This document shows, piece after piece, positions 62,301-64,000 of a stretch of DNA of 64,000 nucleotides. The DNA is from Ruegeria atlantica (lineage in GTDB: Bacteria; Pseudomonadota; Alphaproteobacteria; Rhodobacterales; Rhodobacteraceae): NCBI RefSeq assembly GCF_013033965.1, contig NZ_WQFE01000017.1, positions 1 to 64,000 on the forward strand, written 5' to 3'. The translations under genes were made by a program, and so were the position numbers. Position 1 is the first letter of the stretch. Each line of letters begins with the position of its first letter. The notes under the pieces are model-generated. The model ran no database searches. It was not told the origin of the DNA and saw only the letters and a list, made by a program, of their open reading frames with translations.

Positions 62301-63999
62301 GATTGCCGTTCAGGTTAAGGGCCAATTCGGCCTGAGTTTCCGATGGGTCGACGCCGTTGATCAGCAACCCGCCCTGAGCCACAAGGCCAGCAACACCGGC
62401 GCTGCCGGGGTCTTGCTGCGTTTCGGCAATCGCGTTGACCAGACCATCACCGCGACCGGCGGTTCTGAAATCGTCTAGCGCCTCGCCAACTGCGGAAAGG
62501 TTGAGACCGCGGTTTACTGTGTCCAGCGTTTCAGGTGTCAGGTCAGTATCCAACAGCGGCTGGATCGATGTGCGCACCGCCTCGGCCAGCTCGCCGCTGG
62601 TCGCGTCCGCATCCACGCTGACCCCACGCTCTAGCAGGAAATCGCGGGCAAGTTGGTCGAACTCGGCCTCGGCGGCACCTAGATCCCGCTCGAATTGGGC
62701 AAACCGATCCTGCCCTTGTGCAAGGGCAATATCCCCGTCCAGCAGAACACCCGTGCGCTGTTCCGAGATCGCGACATTGGTGAAAGCCTCACCATCGACC
62801 GCGTTCAACTGCTCGAATTCAAAGTTTATCTGCCGCAGCTTTTCTACGTTTTCAGGGTTTTCGATGGCATCAATCGACAGGAAGAACCGAATCCGGGCAT
62901 CGAGATCGCCCAGATCCCCACCAATATCGGCATCGACGCCTTCTGCTTGCAATACCTCCTGATAAGCCCTGAACAGCGACAGCTTGCGCTCGGCCACCTC
63001 GGTTGCATCCAGATTAGATAGATCACCCTCCGCGGGCGCATCACTGGCGACCGCCTCAAGATTGCGGTTGAGTACGGCAACATCGGACACCGAGTCCACA
63101 AGATAGTCAAAGCGCGCAGGACCCAGCGTATCGGCCGACAGATCAAACCCGTCGGCCGCATCCGGATTGGTCGCCTTATACCGGATCAACCCTTCGGCAA
63201 AGGCATCTGTCGATATTTCTAATGCGTCCGGAGCACGGTTGAGACCTGCATCCAACGTGCGCTGCACCTCGGTCAGAACCGAGATCCCATCCTGCTGCGC
63301 AAGATGTTCCAGGGCTGCCTGCACGTCTTCCACAGTGCCAGTGCGGCCCCGCAGTGCCGTACTGTCTGCATTGGCCACAAGCGTCTGATACAGCTCCAGC
63401 GAAGTCGCCTCGGTCGGCTGATAGCTGCGGATGGTTTCGATCCGGCCTGCGGCGTCTTCGCGTGCGCGTATGCTGACGCGTTCGCCAATTGTATTGGAGA
63501 AGTCGCTAACGATGGTGTCAAGGTCGCTGATTAAGTCACGAGAGACGATACCCGTGGCTTCTCCTGCTTTGAGGTCATCCAATACAACCGTCACTCGGTC
63601 TAAGAGTTCCAGCCCTTGGTTTCGCGTTAGTTTTCCATCCTGGAACGCTTGTTCAACTTCAGCCTCTAAACCGCGTGCATATCGAGATACGAAATCTTCA
63701 TAGATAATTTTTTCAGAAATAGGAGAACCGAACTGCTGCGCTCTGACTAGCGCCCGGAAACCTGGCTCTTGCAAGCTCCAAAGCTCAGCTCTGTCATAAA
63801 GTGAGTTCAATGGGTTTGTAAAATTTGAACCCTCCCGAATTTCCGCGACAATATAGGCGGTTCCATCCGTTTCCGTGATCGGAAGCCGACTGCCACCTGC
63901 GCCGCCAATGGAATGCTCGATGGTTTGACGACCCTCCAATGGAGAAACAAACCCAACCGGTGGAACATTGACAAAACGGAAAGGTTCCCCGGCGTCCAC
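50368..63999 (-). CDS. Giant RTX protein, partial (5' end outside window)
   Basis: At least 4543 residues, open to the right edge, so the true N-terminus is missing; residue numbers count from the edge. Residues 1-800 are helical without repeats. About 809-1003 form a hydrophobic, Ala/Gly/Ile-rich segment, followed at 1103-1266 by a first RTX nonapeptide block (GGxGxDxLx). More RTX blocks follow from 1616, interrupted at about 1775-1993 by a coiled-coil insertion. Four cadherin/tandem-95-like repeats (LLANDLD...VNDAP pattern) lie at about 3660-4016, then an NPCBM-type carbohydrate-binding domain at about 4018-4163, final RTX repeats, and the type I secretion C-terminus ending FAFQ. Exported most likely by the downstream ABC/MFP pair. 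Confidence 0.93.
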   Translation of the reverse strand: MDAGEPFRFVNVPPVGFVSPLEGRQTIEHSIGGAGGSRLPITETDGTAYIVAEIREGSNFTNPLNSLYDRAELWSLQEPGFRALVRAQQFGSPISEKIIYEDFVSRYARGLEAEVEQAFQDGKLTRNQGLELLDRVTVVLDDLKAGEATGIVSRDLISDLDTIVSDFSNTIGERVSIRAREDAAGRIETIRSYQPTEATSLELYQTLVANADSTALRGRTGTVEDVQAALEHLAQQDGISVLTEVQRTLDAGLNRAPDALEISTDAFAEGLIRYKATNPDAADGFDLSADTLGPARFDYLVDSVSDVAVLNRNLEAVASDAPAEGDLSNLDATEVAERKLSLFRAYQEVLQAEGVDADIGGDLGDLDARIRFFLSIDAIENPENVEKLRQINFEFEQLNAVDGEAFTNVAISEQRTGVLLDGDIALAQGQDRFAQFERDLGAAEAEFDQLARDFLLERGVSVDADATSGELAEAVRTSIQPLLDTDLTPETLDTVNRGLNLSAVGEALDDFRTAGRGDGLVNAIAETQQDPGSAGVAGLVAQGGLLINGVDPSETQAELALNLNGNLNNNNNNGEAVLELRLVQGSSVKTSQLGVADGGDASLTRSLDDTLAFIETELSDPVFRQLSDTFSVDENGRVDGVLRATSGSADLNLIESTDRILAGSTTPLDVEGLQARLLNQEFNRTFGDLVANTRNLSSREAGNVLLDGVERAGFGEIAGVYRAILNGDNAAVDRYLSEFDNPGSAAPDLDNPIWEGLANDPEAQEQILDRVRQLDANEPSNRSFDGDDAGVLRGGSLFEGSVSRAVTGEVFSTGFAAFGAGTAAFGLYGGLNTLLNPDAGGVRAVGAITVASSSYGLINAFTGAAFGVAGNFTDLSRYPALAAINPAGFVNAVESAGGVASSQIARVAKVTGAIGNIVSIGLGAYSLVENAIAADEARNNGETTRAALLGLSAALDAISIVLDVVSTVVELGSAEILKPISVVLDVINAVIGAISIAISFLIPPPGVITQFNDYLESDAFTDRIDNLSDAYANQGFDILQYQFDASTLGIQGARELLEAARRDIDVNLTDAAEADPNSRDLRVAIIDDTGVGNLLEGRDNDDLIRAGLGDDEVFGFEGDDDIDAGEGDDIVFGGGGDDNIRGAAGDDRLFGEGGEDLIRGGTGNDYIDGGVDNDLLFGGRGNDEIIGGSGDDELQGGVGNDILQGGLGNDQLRGGRGDDLLDGGAGNDLLELGSGNDIARAGAGDDRIETVLGINVIEGNSGQDLLDLSNDTRLNDIPGLASGLRIAPGYTLDLADGSTTTQLNGLFEVPTRFADAISDQIGNDVAALNQLYTLPRFDNDVFSDAPEILTDPFRSSAVLRDFQDIGRSRSTTDQISAPSSPLAFGIYDVTTSVRDTLEPDLLQELDERAALNRQANAAFEQNGSNFTQQELSEYYRRVHEVNREYYRDAYSLGYTDKVEGQVTVAQVFETLALRAQNDGRSIEFLTDAQIARTITTNDGRLDSFVQPDQSASFTREELTNPTFGLEPAYFRDTFEGRVFSDGQQIIVVAKDGSELYLFDATSSATPETGTSLRDIQVNSEASESITTVRDFYLLTLDILNARAALSGIEDVVGSDGADDITGDDAANALYGARGDDTLDGGAGNDLLVGGDGVDTVHGGAGSDLILQHTDDGFVSLSGSIDGGDGVDTLSFRGALAGGVVANLTGFGNLDIRNVENLEGTNQDDNLSGDTGANTLSGLDGADVLYGKDGDDVLIGGAGADTLTGGDGIDTVSYADRNDAYLAAQNRLGQSELVVLQAETNLAVSELRVESVADEMSANLALLADFDILLTGDADARALVLQRAIDRLAEVTAAELVADREEEAARVTRTQAESALQTLQDQLDAEGPSAALQDELDAAETALQPAEMALAIANAEAVLATEIRDAAIRSRALISNFDPADPFARRDVIDARTELQEATDTLVAQRNSDRDIAQQALDAANDDLADLEAEIAQRATEGVIANLATGENSDGDRFDSIENLIGTHAADDLTGTDATNVLSGGDGDDVIDALAGDDLVLGGLGADILRGGAGVDTLSYFEGRSDGVEVDLQTGENSDGDMLSGFENVTGSLGDDRLVGDAQNNVLVGNSGADELIGGAGNDTLDGGLGADRLDGGDGQDTALFNTLSQGITVDLAAGTTNDGDQISNVENVVATEFADRLVGDANANTFFAGAGDDELLGNGGADALVGGAGSDHLDGGDGVDTAVYNDGRTIGVEVDLATGENNDDDTFVSIENVIGTGQDDILRGDDQANTLTGLDGADVLESGAGNDVLDGGAGADVLDGGSGIDTASYRNATEALDIDLYDSVNSDGDRLSNIENLEGGRFDDRLQGDDGRNQIIGNEGDDVLAGHGGSDILLGGAGNDTLIGGTGNDVLAGGSGQDRLVGGAGSDSATYASEAQAIAINLATSENSTGDELISIENIEATAFDDTVTGDNLSNNLYGLGGADTLTGGAGDDRLFGGEGADVLDGGDDDDELDGGAGADVLLGGDGVDLVSYATRDSDGVTVSLLTGENSDGDVLAEIEQLEGSAFADTLEGDGQDNLLLGNDGDDTLVGHAGNDVLRGGAGSDVLDGGAESDVLSGGAGDDTLRGGEGDDLLRADGGQDHLIGGSGLDIFAISAASTNSLVTAGEDVDRLAFDDLSADDLTLSVAQDSGDRFLVFSRVQSTEGTGVPQPLIRISLAALFPATVDVVTLTSDQIASAISQSFDRVIFTDGSVSGSAIEALVQDGLAGRPLTVTPFGVRTGTDGDDVIDGSGRADDVLSGKGGDDRLTGLSGNDRLEGGHGADVIDGGEGVDIAVYASSQTGVSVDLESAEQTGGDATGDRLVDIEGLEGSDHADSLSGNAQDNIFLGGAGDDTLVGRAGSDTLDGGAGADRLDGGLGDDLLISRDGDDVLAGGQGADIFVVSTSSGAVTISETLLGENAGENRIVFDGVDYGDVMARQSGDALVLTLSATANVTIENWFAASGAVASAFGRFQFLGGVQIDPSHFVQQILAGEQPTVFLGGAGDDVFATGDTVVTIDSGDGADRIETGAGDDVVNAGDGTDIVTGNGGFDHIDLGAGNDVFYDRGEGIANSAPNDDDVVIGGAGQDVFFSERGNDRLFGGAGDDLFQLQLGNGVRTIEGQAGIDTLSYTLEDLPTGFDPAFADLHRISLTLNDVATESIGPGGFRYVFGETLDALIADGEVVEEEIDSDREGVTDIIYRDSEGRELIVIAPEFSSFLQLTSSQPGAEFNQISLTAVRGIENVTGSALSDDISGNNVDNIVLGREGDDVLSGGGGADMLDGGVGDDQLFGDEGDDRLIAQFGSDRLVGGLGNDTYVIHRTARDSVINELVDGRSSTGNTLVFEDARFDEVSFVRVGVNIEAYVDGNRILTIESIFPGINPIPNAQFEAIQFADGVFITGVQTVQNFLIARLNGEDGVRDAILGSNDTDIINGDAGDNAFSGQRGDDVLSGGAGNDVLRGDDGDDHLDGGTGNDTLDGGEGDDAIIATQGSDIVSTGAGDNRIILSAQSQFSQIDAAGGTTTVEFQDLSVADVSFRRAGLDLEITYGGQRLAVVLDFWFNLFSNVSRDEVTSFVFTDASIAASEIEFERLPDNFDLRISPLLPTQDSLLAVEDETVSVSVNDLLANDLNVGPETALHSVENARHGSVSVENGIVQFTPDADFNGVAAFDYVLIDGNGTRVSSTVTVTVTAVEDAPDASDDALETQEDTTIVIPVADLLANDLDADGNALTFVSVQNPVNGSVELGADGTILFTPDADYAGPANFGYTIADSNGNQTSATAHVTVLPVNDAPVAVEDRFVSAFDEPLIVSLADLLVNDSDVDSVTLSIASVGNAQNGTVRLTPEGLVEFTPDAGFDGTAGFDYTLVDAEGARSIGVTSIEVSPSTAPPVVADDTFTYTVAQPLEIAQSALLVNDSDPEGGSLTVVSVQDAIGGHVELNAQGSIVFTPSGRDPVPAQFTYTVSDEDGNTSTAIVYLTGQAAELLYLSEAQPISAVNGWGNFEVNYANGYLTDGDAVPLRLDGVTYDNGLGVHAGSELIYDLTGGDFAEFTARIGVDDSRGNNGSVVFEVYVDDRLAYSSGRVTGATAAQDISISIGAAAETLRLVVAEAGDGRGNDHANWINAALVVANPSSTLQTDGLDRAIVTDGSDRNDWITAGAGTQIIYGRGGNDEIAAGAGDDFVDGGFGTDNSDGGDGIDTLSFQYSIAESDQRGVIISLRTGSVFLKDPDGNLTTSDVFERHINYENAIGTHNDDHLFGTAGANSLTGGRGNDDLLGFDGDDFIDGGLGIDSSNGGVGIDTITFANSFGNGDQRGIEFILHSGQSYLINSDFTRNQQSVYERHLEFENVIGSSGNDVLFGSSESNELTGGGGNDRIFAAEGNDYLNGGAGNDELTGGAGLDVLEGGAGDDMLFGRNGDDTLNGGIGDDILSGGNNSDTFVFASGDGRDRIVDFEVGVDLIRITSGVRFEDLVFANGASGVSINYGTGDQIVVEGIDLDRLDEDDFAFQ

Positions 64000-64000
64000 C

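Noticed and set aside
1..64000. Search for replication initiator (repA/B/C, dnaA-like), tRNA, rRNA and CRISPR
   Set aside because: None could be supported from the sequence; the replication region must lie outside the window.

Overview
The window looks like part of a conjugative plasmid (or plasmid-like integrative element) of a marine alphaproteobacterium, most likely a Rhodobacterales / Roseobacter-group member. This is inferred from the protein families (a DUF932 / Zn-ribbon / N6-methylase / ParA / MobC / VirD2-like transfer module, a VirB/VirD4 type IV secretion system, a DUF1173 protein), moderately high GC and gene order. No replication initiator, partition parB or rRNA/tRNA gene was seen, so the replicon type cannot be named.

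Layout. (1) 1-3050, plus strand: a small ORF with a hairpin terminator, a hairpin-dense gene-free leader of about 0.8 kb, then a coupled trio: DUF932 protein, TTG-started zinc-ribbon protein, and an N6-methylase-like protein without a visible NPPF/Y motif. This resembles the anti-restriction/establishment cargo of a plasmid leading region. (2) 3082-3229: a nested, branched inverted-repeat structure. (3) 3266-4723, minus: ParA-type ATPase and two small paralogous proteins. (4) 4724-5241: intergenic region rich in inverted repeats, the best oriT/centromere candidate. (5) 5242-9439, plus: MobC-like relaxosome protein, VirD2-type relaxase with a duplicated C-terminal domain, and VirB11. (6) 9742-19534: a cargo island for a 6-deoxyhexose, with L-fucose the best guess. 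It holds an aldo/keto reductase, a complete CUT1 ABC importer, a GntR regulator, mutarotase, lactonase, enolase-superfamily dehydratase, SDR and FAH-family hydrolase. Together these give a full non-phosphorylating route to pyruvate and lactate. The island separates virB11 from the rest of the secretion genes. (7) 19724-31274, minus: virD4-B10-B9-B8-B6-(small periplasmic protein)-B5-B7-like lipoprotein-B4-B3-B2-B1, preceded by a small paralogue of the VirB1 N-terminus and DUF1173. (8) 33192-38870: secreted nuclease, hypothetical proteins, an alpha/beta hydrolase coupled to a membrane protein with a helix-turn-helix-like N-terminus, and a rhodanese. (9) 39029-63999, minus: a surface/secretion island with an 1853-residue autotransporter, a TIGR03032-like protein, a LysR regulator, a type I secretion MFP and ABC ATPase, and a giant RTX protein (at least 4543 residues, 5' end outside the window).

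Taken together, a self-transmissible element appears to carry two cargo sets: uptake and oxidation of a deoxy-sugar common in algal polysaccharides, and two large secreted or surface-displayed proteins, the larger with a carbohydrate-binding-type domain. A role in colonising algal or particle surfaces is a coherent hypothesis but is inference only. The least explained parts are the structured non-coding regions at 548-1064, 3082-3229 and 4833-5229, the ParA-linked paralogue pair, the HTH/membrane protein with its 30-bp-phased repeats, and the coiled-coil insertion in the giant RTX protein.
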